From: Verrucomicrobiota bacterium
GTDB taxonomy: Bacteria; Verrucomicrobiota; Verrucomicrobiia; Palsa-1439
Direction: 5' to 3'
Length of the DNA stretch: 37,703 nucleotides
Assembly: GCA_016871575.1 (NCBI GenBank)
Contig: VHCW01000045.1
Location: 1-37,703, forward strand
Made by a program: the position numbers and the translations under genes. Positions within the stretch are counted from its first letter, which is position 1. Every line of letters starts with the position of its first letter. The notes under the pieces are model-generated. The model searched no databases and had not been told where the DNA came from. It saw only the letters and a program-made list of their open reading frames with translations. This document shows positions 9,014-16,894 of this stretch, in pieces.

Positions 9014-9014
9014 C
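9002..9014. promoter_or_regulatory. Perfect palindrome over the FAH promoter -35
   Basis: GTTGT-TTG-ACAAC is a perfect 5-bp inverted repeat with a 3-bp centre covering the -35 box of the FAH-family promoter, in the region shared with the divergent rrf2 gene. It is a candidate operator, but the arms are short. Confidence 0.3.
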
Positions 9015-9041
9015 AAAGAGTGGTGTGGCCGGTGTGGGGCG

Positions 9042-9069
9042 TTGACTTTGCAGGTGCGCCCCGTATATT
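9042..9069 (+). promoter_or_regulatory. Promoter of the rrf2-mrp-mip18 operon
   Basis: TTGACT (9042-9047), 16-bp spacer, TATATT (9064-9069), a near-consensus sigma70 promoter. Only 7 nt separate the -10 box from the ATG at 9077, so the start codon should be at or very near +1. Confidence 0.7.
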
Positions 9070-9076
9070 CGCCACA

Positions 9077-9511
9077 ATGCAAGTCACACGCGCAGGCGAA
9101 TACGGAATCATCGGGCTGCTCTACCTCGCACGCCAGTCTGCCGGTCGCACGGTGATGGTGGACGAAATCAGCGAGTCGGAAAACATCCCGAAGAGTTTTC
9201 TCGCCAAAATTTTCCAGTCGCTCGTGAAGGGCGGATTTGTCCGCTCGGTGCGCGGCGCCCGCGGCGGTTTCCGCCTCGCCAAGCCCCCAGCGGAAATCAC
9301 GCTCCTGCAAGTCCTCCAATGCGTCGAGACAGGATTCGCGCTCCAGAAATGCGTGACCAATCATCCGGAATGCGTCGTGGCCGACCGCCGCGTGAGCGGC
9401 TGCGCCCTTTGCGGGATTTTTGGCGAGGCACAAACCCGTGTCAATGAGGTGTTCTCCAAGACCACACTGGAACAGTTGCTCCAACGCCAACACACCCATG
9501 CCACTCACTGA
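9077..9511 (+). CDS. Rrf2-family transcriptional regulator
   Basis: 144-aa winged-helix regulator. The N-terminus MQVTRAGEYGIIGLLYLA and the segment ENIPKSFLAKIFQSLVKGGFVRSVRGARGGFRLA are the Rrf2 DNA-binding domain (IscR, NsrR, RsrR, CymR). A C-terminal cysteine set (QKCVTNHPEC, then SGCALCG) could bind a [2Fe-2S] or [4Fe-4S] cluster, though the spacing is not exactly that of IscR. The gene overlaps mrp by 14 bp, so regulator and Fe-S carrier are coupled. Autoregulation through cluster status is the likely logic (inference). The 9077 ATG fits both the family N-terminus and the promoter position. Confidence 0.92.
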   Translation: MQVTRAGEYGIIGLLYLARQSAGRTVMVDEISESENIPKSFLAKIFQSLVKGGFVRSVRGARGGFRLAKPPAEITLLQVLQCVETGFALQKCVTNHPECVVADRRVSGCALCGIFGEAQTRVNEVFSKTTLEQLLQRQHTHATH

Positions 9512-10517
9512 ACAACAGGTCCGCGACGCGCTCCGCCAGGTCCATTTCCCCGGCTACAGCCGGGACATCGTCAGTTTTGGTTTCGTCAAGTCCGTGGCCA
9601 TCGCCGGTGGCGACGTCCGCGTGGCGGTGGAACTGACGACGCGCGATGCCTCGGTGGCCGCGCAGATTCAACGCGAGGCCGAGGCGGCCTTGCGCGCGTT
9701 GCCCGGTGTCGGAGAAGTGAGCATCCAGTTGGCACCAACCCAGCCGCCTCCCGCCGGTGTGCCGACGCCACAACGCATCGAAGGCGTCCGTCGCGTCATC
9801 GCCATTGGCAGCGGCAAGGGCGGCGTCGGCAAATCCACCGTGGCCGTCAACCTCGCCTGCGCGCTGCAGCAGCGCGGCTTGAAGGTGGGACTGTTGGACG
9901 CCGATATCTACGGGCCGTCAGCGCCGAAGATGCTCGGCACGCTGGCTCAACCCACCGTCACGGCTGACCGGATTGACCCGGTGGAAAAACACGGGTTGAA
10001 ACTGATCAGCATGGCGTTGTTGCTGGATCCATCACAAGCCGTGATCTGGCGCGGCCCGATGATCATGAAGGTCCTCCAGCAGTTCACCCACGAAGTCAAC
10101 TGGGCGCCGCTCGACGTTCTCCTCGTGGACCTGCCGCCGGGGACAGGCGACGCCCAGATTTCGTTGTCGCAACTGTTGGCGCTCGACGGCGCTGTCGTCG
10201 TGACCACGCCGCAGGAAGTGGCGATGGAGGTGGTGCGCCGCGGGTTGACGATGTTTGAGAAGGTCAACGTCCCCGTGTTGGGATTGATCGAGAACATGAG
10301 TTATTATGTTTGTCCACACTGCGGAGAGCGCGATGAAGTGTTCGGACACGATGGCGCGCGGCAACTGGGAGTCCCGGTGTTGTTCCGTCTGCCGTTGAAC
10401 ACGGAGATTCGCGCCTGCGGCGACCGGGGCGAGCCGATCGTTCTGGCGCGCCCGGACAGCGAAACAGCCGCCGCCTTCCGCAAGGGCGCGGAAACCCTTT
10501 GGAGGCGATTAGAATGA
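9498..10517 (+). CDS. mrp: Mrp/ApbC/NBP35-family iron-sulfur carrier ATPase
   Basis: 339-aa P-loop protein that binds and transfers [4Fe-4S] clusters to apo-proteins. The N-terminal MIP18/DUF59 domain (1-80) precedes the deviant Walker A GSGKGGVGKST near 112. Then come DADIYGPSAPKMLG, the LVDLPPGTGDAQ motif, and the ENMSYYVCPHCGE cluster-ligand CxxC near 268-271. Length and order are standard. The ATG at 9498 overlaps the rrf2 end, and the stop overlaps the next start as ATGA. No cysteine desulfurase or scaffold gene is adjacent. Confidence 0.95.
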   Translation: MPLTEQQVRDALRQVHFPGYSRDIVSFGFVKSVAIAGGDVRVAVELTTRDASVAAQIQREAEAALRALPGVGEVSIQLAPTQPPPAGVPTPQRIEGVRRVIAIGSGKGGVGKSTVAVNLACALQQRGLKVGLLDADIYGPSAPKMLGTLAQPTVTADRIDPVEKHGLKLISMALLLDPSQAVIWRGPMIMKVLQQFTHEVNWAPLDVLLVDLPPGTGDAQISLSQLLALDGAVVVTTPQEVAMEVVRRGLTMFEKVNVPVLGLIENMSYYVCPHCGERDEVFGHDGARQLGVPVLFRLPLNTEIRACGDRGEPIVLARPDSETAAAFRKGAETLWRRLE

Positions 10518-10813
10518 CGACGACCGAACAGGTGCGCGCGAAACTGCGCGAGTGTTACGACCCGGAACTGCCGTGCAACATCGTGGATCTCGGCCTCGTG
10601 TACGGCGTCGCGCTGGACGGGGAACGAGCGACCGTCACGATGACGTTGACGGCGCGGACGTGTCCGCTGGCGCGCCAGATCACCGCGCAAGTGCGCCAGA
10701 AACTGCTCGAACTGCCCGGCATCAGCGAAGCCGAGGTCGAACTCGTCTTCGATCCGCCGTGGGACGAATCCCGCATCAGCGATGAGGGCCGGCGTCAATT
10801 GCGCTTGCGCTGA
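10514..10813 (+). CDS. MIP18/DUF59-family Fe-S assembly protein (SufT/PaaD-like)
   Basis: 99-aa single-domain protein. DPELPCNIVDLGLVYGV and the LTARTCPLARQI motif, containing the conserved TCP cysteine, define the MIP18 (DUF59) family. SufT and eukaryotic CIA2 are members and help mature Fe-S proteins. The C-terminal VFDPPWDESRISDEGRRQL is also typical. It is translationally coupled to mrp by an ATGA overlap. It repeats the domain found at the N-terminus of Mrp itself, so the operon encodes the domain twice. Confidence 0.93.
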   Translation: MTTTEQVRAKLRECYDPELPCNIVDLGLVYGVALDGERATVTMTLTARTCPLARQITAQVRQKLLELPGISEAEVELVFDPPWDESRISDEGRRQLRLR

Positions 10814-10822
10814 AACTGCGCA

Positions 10823-10851
10823 TTGCATTTTACGCCGCGAACCGCTATTTT
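10823..10851 (+). promoter_or_regulatory. Promoter of the 287-aa exported protein gene
   Basis: TTGCAT (10823-10828), 17-bp spacer, TATTTT (10846-10851). The -10 box lies 14 nt before the ATG at 10866, predicting a leader of about 7 nt. Confidence 0.5.
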
Positions 10852-10865
10852 GACGTCGAGCGGTT

Positions 10866-11729
10866 ATGCTGGCCTGCGCGCGCAATCTATGTTTGCTGGG
10901 AATAGTGGTGGGAACGATCTTCTTCCGGTTTTCCGCAACCGGCGGAACGAATGTTGTCACTGTGTTGCCCAATCCAGAAGCGATCTTTGACGAGGCCAAC
11001 CGTTTTTTCACGCAGTACAAACAAGCCGCCCGCCAACTGCAGGAACGCCGCACCCCGGAAGCGGCCCTGACGATGGATCTGCTGGCGCGAAGCTTGAAAG
11101 GATCGCCGTGGTTGGAGATCGCGGTGCTCAAGCAGAGTGAGTTGATCGAACTCAGCAACGACCGATTTGCTATGGACAACTACGATCTGCTGCTGCAACG
11201 CGTCCAGCGGGCGCCCTACTTCCAGAGCCGCGCCGAGAAAGCGACGCTCTTTGGCGTCGCTCTGCAAGGCGCTTCCCGCAACGGCGTCAACCGTATCCGC
11301 GCCCGTCGCATCCGCGATGCGCTCGACCGTTATTTTGTCCGCTATCACGAGTACCCGGAATCGCTCGCCAAACTGGCCATTCTTGGCTACGTCGAAATGG
11401 AAAACATCCAGACCGCAGACAACAAACCGTTCCGCTACGTCCCCACCGGGCAGCAGCTTTCCCCGTTCCTCTCCTACAAACGCTACGAAGGACTCGAAAC
11501 AATCGCCGCCGAGGCGTTCCTTGTCGCCGCGCCGCGACTCGAAGGCACGTCCCGCGCCAGCGACGAACCGCTCAAGTACGCCGCCCTCATGCGCATGAGC
11601 GGCCAGCGCGAACCCGTTCGCATCGTCGAGGACCAGAATGTCGGCGGTTACGTCGTCCTCGCCATCGCGCCCAAGGGCGTTGTCCTTTGCAACGACCAAC
11701 GCATCATCGTCCTGCTGCCTTCCGACTGA
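10866..11729 (+). CDS. Exported protein of unknown function with pseudopilin-like segment
   Basis: 287 aa with a hydrophobic N-terminus (5-25) that looks like a signal peptide or anchor. I do not recognise a family. Residues 40-125 are helical and charged. Residues 147-200 (RRIRDALDRYFVRY, HEYPESLAKL, then NKPFRYVPTG) resemble the C-terminal half of type II secretion major pseudopilins, without the pilin N-terminus. The end (259-285, GGYVVLAIAPKGVVLCND) is a compact beta segment. It precedes the beta-CASP gene by 7 bp and probably shares its transcript. A secretion-system accessory role is a guess. Confidence 0.7.
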   Translation: MLACARNLCLLGIVVGTIFFRFSATGGTNVVTVLPNPEAIFDEANRFFTQYKQAARQLQERRTPEAALTMDLLARSLKGSPWLEIAVLKQSELIELSNDRFAMDNYDLLLQRVQRAPYFQSRAEKATLFGVALQGASRNGVNRIRARRIRDALDRYFVRYHEYPESLAKLAILGYVEMENIQTADNKPFRYVPTGQQLSPFLSYKRYEGLETIAAEAFLVAAPRLEGTSRASDEPLKYAALMRMSGQREPVRIVEDQNVGGYVVLAIAPKGVVLCNDQRIIVLLPSD

Positions 11730-11736
11730 TTGACCA

Positions 11737-13131
11737 ATGAGACTGACTTTCTTCGGCGCCGCCCAACGCACCACCGGTTCGAAATACCTCATCGAGGCCA
11801 ATGGCCGCCGCGTCCTCCTCGAATGCGGCATGTATCAGGGCCACCGCGACAAATCCACCGAGTACAACACCACGCTGCCGTTCGATGCCACCTCCGTTGA
11901 TGCGATGGTCCTCAGCCACGCGCACATTGACCACAGCGGCATCATCCCCGTGCTTTGCCGCGACGGTTTTCGCGGCTCCATCCACTGCACCGATGCCACC
12001 GCCGACCTCTGCAACTACATGCTCCTGGACAGCGCCCACATCCAGGAACAAGACGCTGTTTTCGTCAGCAAGAAACGCGCGAAAAAGGGACTGCCGCCGG
12101 TCAAACCGCTCTACACGCAAGCCGACGCCATCGAGAGTTTGAAACAGTTCGCCCCCATCCGTTATGGAACCCCGACGCAAATCCTCGACGGCGTCACCGC
12201 CACCTTCCTCGACGCCGGGCACATCCTCGGCTCCGCCATCGTCGTGCTCGATCTCGAAGAAAACTCGCGCCGCGTCCGCTTGGCATTCAGCGGCGACCTC
12301 GGCCGGGGGAACAACGACATCCTCCGCGACCCGGCAATTCCGCAGGACGTTGACTGCCTCATGATCGAGAGCACCTACGGCAACCGCGACCACGAACCGA
12401 TGGATGACGTCAACGACCATGTCTGCCGCATCATCCGCCACAGCGTCGAACGGCGCGGCAAGGTTATCATTCCTTCGTTTGCCGTCGGGCGCACTCAACA
12501 GATTCTTTACACGCTCTTCCAACTCACGCAGAGCCATTGCATCCCGCCGCTGAAAGTATTCGTGGACAGTCCCCTCGCCATCAATGCCACCGCCGTCTTT
12601 CGCACGCACCACGAATGTTTCAACGAAAAATTCCGCGCCGTCGCGCTCAATGGCAACAGCCCCTTTGCCATGCCGAACCTCACCTATGTCGGCGCCGTGG
12701 AACAAAGCATGGCCATCAACGACCTCCGCGAGCCGTGCATCATCGTCAGCGCCTCCGGCATGGCCGAGGCCGGACGTGTTCGCCATCACATCAAGAACAA
12801 CATCGAAGACCCCAACGCCACCATCCTCATTGTCGGCTGGTGCGCGGCCCACACGCTCGGCGGCCACCTCGCCAGCGGCGAAAAACGGGTCAACATTTTC
12901 GGCGAACCACACCGCGTGCGTTGCAAGGTCGAGGTCATCAACGCCTTCAGCGGCCACGCCGACCGCAACGAATTGCGCGCCTGGACATCGCAACTCACCG
13001 GCGCGCTGAAGAACATCTTCGTCATTCACGGCGAACCGGAACCCGCCGCGGCCTTCGCCGGTGTCCTCCGCCAGACGCGGCACCAATCCGACGTGCACGT
13101 TCCGGAATTCCAGGACAGCTTCGAGTTCTAG
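11737..13131 (+). CDS. Beta-CASP metallo-beta-lactamase RNA hydrolase (CPSF73/YSH1-like)
   Basis: 464-aa MBL-fold protein. The Zn motif SHAHIDHSG (HxHxDH, about residues 67-72) is followed by DAGHILGSA, SGDLGRG and the beta-CASP domain with FAVGRTQQIL, SASGMAEAGR and the C-terminal NAFSGHADR histidine. This is the bacterial family related to the mRNA 3'-end endonuclease CPSF73, predicted exo/endoribonucleases. It lacks a KH domain (present in archaeal relatives) and is not RNase J. The start 7 bp after the upstream stop suggests co-transcription. RNA as substrate is inferred from family. Confidence 0.93.
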   Translation: MRLTFFGAAQRTTGSKYLIEANGRRVLLECGMYQGHRDKSTEYNTTLPFDATSVDAMVLSHAHIDHSGIIPVLCRDGFRGSIHCTDATADLCNYMLLDSAHIQEQDAVFVSKKRAKKGLPPVKPLYTQADAIESLKQFAPIRYGTPTQILDGVTATFLDAGHILGSAIVVLDLEENSRRVRLAFSGDLGRGNNDILRDPAIPQDVDCLMIESTYGNRDHEPMDDVNDHVCRIIRHSVERRGKVIIPSFAVGRTQQILYTLFQLTQSHCIPPLKVFVDSPLAINATAVFRTHHECFNEKFRAVALNGNSPFAMPNLTYVGAVEQSMAINDLREPCIIVSASGMAEAGRVRHHIKNNIEDPNATILIVGWCAAHTLGGHLASGEKRVNIFGEPHRVRCKVEVINAFSGHADRNELRAWTSQLTGALKNIFVIHGEPEPAAAFAGVLRQTRHQSDVHVPEFQDSFEF

Positions 13132-13140
13132 AATCGCCTA

Positions 13141-13170
13141 TTGCCACGGCGCCACCGTCTGCCGTATAAG
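13141..13170 (+). promoter_or_regulatory. Promoter of argA
   Basis: TTGCCA (13141-13146), 18-bp spacer, TATAAG (13165-13170). The -10 box lies 12 nt before the ATG at 13183, giving a leader of about 5 nt and no Shine-Dalgarno. Confidence 0.55.
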
Positions 13171-13182
13171 TGCGCTCCTGTT

Positions 13183-14466
13183 ATGAAACCAACCGATCTG
13201 CGGGGCATCCTGCATTACATCCCACAATTCCGCGACCGCGTGTTCGTCTTGGCGGTGGACGGCTCGATTGTCGCTGACGACAATTTTGGCAACATCCTCC
13301 TCGATGTCGCCGTGCTCCGCAGCCTCAACATCCGCGTCATCCTCGTCCACGGCGCAGGGCATCAGATTCAACAGCTTGCCAGCCAGCTTGGCCAGCCCAT
13401 CAGCAACAGGGACGGCACCGGCGTAACCGACGCGAACACGCTCCGCCTCGCCATCATGGCAGCCAACATGGTCACGCACGAGATCCTGGAGGGACTCTCG
13501 CTGAACAATCTCCGCGCCGCCCACACCAACTGCATCGAGGCGGTGCCGCTCGGCATCCGCAAGGGCGTGGACCACCAGCACACCGGCAAAGTCCATCAAG
13601 TGGACGTGAACATGCTGCGCACGCTGCTCGACGAAGGCATCGTGCCGGTCGTCTCGCCGCTCGGTTTCGACGGCAACGGCCACACCTACCGGATCAACTC
13701 CGACGCCGTGGCAACCGAACTGGCGCGCGAACTCAGCGCCGTCAAGCTCATGTTCGTCGGCCCGCGCCCCGGCCTGGAACTGGACGGCACACTCACCGAA
13801 CAACTCAGCGTCGCCGAACTCGACAACCTCCTGAAGGCCGCGCCGGAAAAGTTGCGGCCGGAAATGCTCTCCAAGGCGGCCCACGCCCTGCTCGCCTGCC
13901 AGAACGGCGTTCCCCGCGTTCACATCATCAGCGGCGGCGTGGACGAGGGACTGTTGGCGGAAGTGTTTTCCAACGAGGGCATCGGCACACTCATTTACGC
14001 CAACGAATACCAAGCCATCCGTCCCGCGCGCCGGCGCGATGTGCGCTCCATCATGGCGTTGATCAAAGAGTCCGTCCAGGAGGAGCAACTGGTGAAGCGA
14101 AACCGCGCCGACATCGAGAAGCACATCGGCGAGTATCACGTCTTCGAGATTGACAACAACATCGTGGGCGTCGTCGCCGTCCGCCCCTACCCCGAACAGA
14201 AGCAGGCGGAACTGGCCTGCCTCAACGTGAACGAAGCGCACGAACACCGCGGCATCGGCACGAAACTGGCACTGCGGGCGGAAGTGGTGGCGCGCGAAAC
14301 CGGCGCGCAAACGATCTTTGCGCTCTCAACGCAGGCGTTCACGTTCTTCCAGCACAAACTCGGCTACACGGAAGGCGACGCCAGCGATTTGCCGGTGGCA
14401 CGACGGGAGAAATACGAGCAGAGCGGGCGCAACTCGAAGATTCTGGTGAAACAGCTTACCCCTTGA
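13183..14466 (+). CDS. argA: Amino-acid N-acetyltransferase (N-acetylglutamate synthase)
   Basis: 427-aa ArgA-type enzyme making N-acetylglutamate from glutamate and acetyl-CoA, the first step of arginine synthesis. An amino-acid-kinase-fold domain comes first (residues 1-290; VILVHGAGHQIQQLA, then NSDAVATELARELSA), then a GNAT domain (about 285-427; CLNVNEAHEHRGIGTKL, FALSTQAFTFFQHKLGY). The kinase-like domain is normally the arginine-sensing module. No other arginine gene is nearby. Its last 11 bp overlap, tail to tail, the zinc-ribbon gene on the other strand. The ATG at 13183 fits the domain start and the promoter. Confidence 0.95.
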   Translation: MKPTDLRGILHYIPQFRDRVFVLAVDGSIVADDNFGNILLDVAVLRSLNIRVILVHGAGHQIQQLASQLGQPISNRDGTGVTDANTLRLAIMAANMVTHEILEGLSLNNLRAAHTNCIEAVPLGIRKGVDHQHTGKVHQVDVNMLRTLLDEGIVPVVSPLGFDGNGHTYRINSDAVATELARELSAVKLMFVGPRPGLELDGTLTEQLSVAELDNLLKAAPEKLRPEMLSKAAHALLACQNGVPRVHIISGGVDEGLLAEVFSNEGIGTLIYANEYQAIRPARRRDVRSIMALIKESVQEEQLVKRNRADIEKHIGEYHVFEIDNNIVGVVAVRPYPEQKQAELACLNVNEAHEHRGIGTKLALRAEVVARETGAQTIFALSTQAFTFFQHKLGYTEGDASDLPVARREKYEQSGRNSKILVKQLTP

Positions 14467-14884
14467 AGTTGGCTTGCGAATTCCCGGCGGCACCGGTGCC
14501 CGGCCTCAGGTCGGCCAGCACCCGGTTCCATTCCTGCATCACCTGCTGATGGGTATTCTCAAGCCGCGCCAGCAAGACCATCTGACGATTGATGTCGTTG
14601 AGGCGCGCGACAATGTTCGTGCTGATCTCCGTGCGTTGCGTCTGAAGTTCCTTCAGTTTGCTGATCAATGCGGAGAGTTTCGAATCCGTGCTCGCAGGCG
14701 CGGGAGCAGAAGTTTCCACGCTCGTGTTCGCTTTCGCCGGCACAATCACCGCGCCGCCACAACCGGGACATTCCACGGTCAACCCCTCGGCTACCTCATC
14801 CACGACCATGTTCTTCTGGCAGACAGGGCAACTAAACACAATGTCGCGCGGTCCAATCTCCGGGGCTTTGTTGGTGTCACTCAT
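14456..14884 (-). CDS. Small zinc-ribbon/coiled-coil protein
   Basis: 142-aa hypothetical protein. The N-terminal half has a zinc ribbon, CPVCQKNMVV (about residues 19-22) and CPGCGGAVIVPAK (about 39-42). An Ala/Thr/Ser-rich linker follows, then a long amphipathic helix (about 70-128), probably a coiled coil. The end is Gly/Asn-rich. No enzyme motif is visible; zinc-ribbon/coil proteins of this build are common uncharacterised genes in Verrucomicrobiota. Its 3' end overlaps argA. A weak promoter-like TTGCAA-17-CATTGT precedes it. Confidence 0.8.
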   Translation of the reverse strand: MSDTNKAPEIGPRDIVFSCPVCQKNMVVDEVAEGLTVECPGCGGAVIVPAKANTSVETSAPAPASTDSKLSALISKLKELQTQRTEISTNIVARLNDINRQMVLLARLENTHQQVMQEWNRVLADLRPGTGAAGNSQANFKG

Positions 14885-14943
14885 GGTTTGTGGTTGTACA
14901 ATGCGGCGGGCGCGCCGTTATTGCAAGCCGGAAACAATGTCCG

Positions 14944-15423
14944 TTACGGGCTGACCTTGAGGCGCTCCGCATCTTCGCCTTCCTGCATCAGCACGCCTTG
15001 TTCCTTGTACGTGCGCAACATGAAATGCGTCGCCGTGCTCGTGACGCCCGGCAGCGTGGCGAGCTTCTCCGCCACAAACTGCGCCACCTCGCGCAGCGAA
15101 TGACCCTCGACGAAAATCAGCAAGTCGTACCCGCCGCTCATCAGGAACAACGACGTGACTTCGTCGAACTTCCCGATCCGCTGGGCGATCCGATCAAAGC
15201 CGCCTTCGCGTTCCGGCTGGATCTTCACCTCGATGACCGCCTTCACGAGGTCAGTGTCAACCTTGTCGTCGTTGATGACGGCCTTGTAACCGAGAATGAC
15301 CTTGTCGTTCTCGTATTGTTTGATGCGACGTTTCACATCGGCGGGCTTCGCGTCGAGCATCTTCGCCAGGTCTTCCGGCGAGCGCAGCGCGTGTTCTTCG
15401 AGCAATTTCAGCAGCGGGTCCAT
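14944..15423 (-). CDS. Lrp/AsnC-family transcriptional regulator
   Basis: 159-aa regulator. The N-terminal HTH (residues 1-50: MDPLLKLLEEHALRSPEDLA, with the recognition region KPADVKRRIKQYENDKVI) leads to the RAM ligand-binding domain (65-150: AVIEVKI, LFLMSGGYDLLIFVEG, then TATHFML). It is divergent from an aminotransferase gene, a classical Lrp target arrangement, so it probably senses an amino acid and controls that gene and itself (inference). A strong Shine-Dalgarno GGAGG (15430-15434) lies 6 nt before the ATG, unlike most neighbours. The longer open frame upstream was rejected for this reason. Confidence 0.93.
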   Translation of the reverse strand: MDPLLKLLEEHALRSPEDLAKMLDAKPADVKRRIKQYENDKVILGYKAVINDDKVDTDLVKAVIEVKIQPEREGGFDRIAQRIGKFDEVTSLFLMSGGYDLLIFVEGHSLREVAQFVAEKLATLPGVTSTATHFMLRTYKEQGVLMQEGEDAERLKVSP

Positions 15424-15429
15424 GTGGTT

Positions 15430-15475
15430 CCTCCAAATTCGCCAGCATCGTACCCGATAACCCGCTGCGCAGCAA
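15430..15475 (-). promoter_or_regulatory. Promoter and Shine-Dalgarno of the Lrp-family gene
   Basis: Leftward TTGCTG (15470-15475), 17-bp spacer, TACGAT (15447-15452), then GGAGG at 15430-15434, 6 nt before the ATG at 15423. The predicted leader is about 16 nt. This is one of three conventional SD-bearing leaders in the window. Confidence 0.6.
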
Positions 15476-15509
15476 GCTTCACTTGTCCGCGACAGCTTCA
15501 CTTGTCCGC
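15475..15509. repeat. 16-bp direct repeat between lrp-like and aminotransferase promoters
   Basis: AGCTTCACTTGTCCGC occurs twice, at 15475-15490 and 15494-15509, a period of 19 bp. Both copies lie between the two divergent -35 boxes. A following imperfect palindrome GTCCGCC-GAC-GGTGGAC spans 15504-15520. Likely a regulator-binding region, plausibly for the adjacent Lrp protein. Confidence 0.6.
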
Positions 15510-15520
15510 CGACGGTGGAC

Positions 15521-15548
15521 TTGATTTTGTCGTGGGTGCTGTTAGGAT
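15521..15548 (+). promoter_or_regulatory. Promoter of aminotransferase gene
   Basis: TTGATT (15521-15526), 16-bp spacer, TAGGAT (15543-15548). The -10 box lies 11 nt before the ATG at 15560, so a leader of about 4-5 nt is predicted. Confidence 0.5.
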
Positions 15549-15559
15549 GCGCCGCCGTT

Positions 15560-16738
15560 ATGCCCCCGAAATCGCAACAACAGAACCGTTTGCTCGCTGA
15601 CCACGTGCGCGACATCCCGCGCTCGGGCATCCGCGATTTCTTCGACATCGTCCAGTCCATGGACAACGTGATTTCCCTTGGCATCGGCGAACCGGGCTTT
15701 GTCACGCCGTGGCACATCCGGGAAGCCGCCATCTACGCGCTGGAACGCGGACGCACCAACTACACCTCCAACTACGGCCTCATCAAACTGCGCCGCGCCA
15801 TCAGCCGGTATGTCGCCGCCAACTACAACGTCACCTACAATCCAGACAACGAGATCCTCGTCACCGTGGGCGTCAGCGAGGCGATGGACATCGCCCTGCG
15901 CGCCATCCTCAATCCCGGTGACGAAGTCCTGTACCACGAACCGTGCTACGTCTCCTATCACCCCAGCGTCAATCTCTGCCACGGGATTCCCAAATCCATC
16001 CCGACGCACGCCAAGAACCAGTTTGCACTCACCGCCGCCGGTGTTGCGGCTGCGATCACCAGGAAAAGCAAAGCGCTCCTCCTCAGTTTTCCGACCAACC
16101 CGACCGGCGCCGTCCTGCACGGCGACGAACTGGACAAAATCGCCGCGCTCTGCGTCAAACACAACCTCATCGTCATCACCGATGAGATTTACAGTGAATT
16201 GACCTACAGCGGCCAGCACCGCAGCATCGCCGCGTTGCCCGGCATGAAAGAGCGTACAATCTTCCTGCATGGCTTCTCGAAGGCGTTTGCCATGACCGGT
16301 TTCCGCATCGGATACGCCTGCGCTCCACCCGAGTTGCTGGAAGGAATGCTCAAAGTCCACCAATACGCCATGATGTGCGCCCCAATCCTCAGCCAGGACG
16401 CCGCCATCGAGGCGCTCGAACACGGCGCGGAAGATGTCATCGCCATGCGCGAACAATACCGGCTCCGCCGCAACTTCATCGTGAAATCATTCAACGAACT
16501 CGGCCTGACCTGTCACATGCCGCAAGGCGCATTCTACGCCTTCCCCTGCATCCGCAGCACCGGCCTTACCTCGAAAGAGTTCGCCGTGAAGTTGCTGGAG
16601 CAACAACGCGTCGCCATGGTCCCCGGCACCGCCTTCGGCCCCGGCGGCGAAGGCTACTGTCGCGCCAGCTACTGCGCGACAATGCCCGACCTGGAACAAG
16701 CTGTCGAGCGAATCGGGAAACTCGTGCGCAACTTATAA
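15560..16738 (+). CDS. PLP-dependent class I/II aminotransferase
   Basis: 392-aa fold-type I aminotransferase. Seen: SLGIGEPGFVTPWHIREA, TNYTSNYGL, the cofactor-site Asp/Tyr in VITDEIYSELTY, the PLP lysine K241 in HGFSKAFAMTGFRIGY, and the C-terminal substrate carboxylate region CRASYC, with Arg. It resembles AlaT/AspC-like enzymes of the Ib subgroup (aspartate, alanine or aromatic transaminases). Pairing with an Lrp-family regulator suggests amino-acid-responsive control. The amino-acid specificity cannot be fixed from sequence by eye. Confidence 0.93.
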   Translation: MPPKSQQQNRLLADHVRDIPRSGIRDFFDIVQSMDNVISLGIGEPGFVTPWHIREAAIYALERGRTNYTSNYGLIKLRRAISRYVAANYNVTYNPDNEILVTVGVSEAMDIALRAILNPGDEVLYHEPCYVSYHPSVNLCHGIPKSIPTHAKNQFALTAAGVAAAITRKSKALLLSFPTNPTGAVLHGDELDKIAALCVKHNLIVITDEIYSELTYSGQHRSIAALPGMKERTIFLHGFSKAFAMTGFRIGYACAPPELLEGMLKVHQYAMMCAPILSQDAAIEALEHGAEDVIAMREQYRLRRNFIVKSFNELGLTCHMPQGAFYAFPCIRSTGLTSKEFAVKLLEQQRVAMVPGTAFGPGGEGYCRASYCATMPDLEQAVERIGKLVRNL

Positions 16739-16894
16739 GCTAACGTTTTGCCCGGCTGCGGGAGCACCAGATTCCTTGAAGTAAGTTTCTGGGTTTGACG
16801 ATGGTGTGGGTGAACGTCTCATGTTCCAATCACTGTCACTTCAATTTCCAGACTCAAGCGCTGCCCCCTTCATAGACATGCGTGAATCTCCCCT

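Noticed and set aside
16751-16762. Terminator hairpin CCCG-GCTG-CGGG between convergent genes
   Set aside because: The stem is only 4 bp and no T-run follows on either strand.
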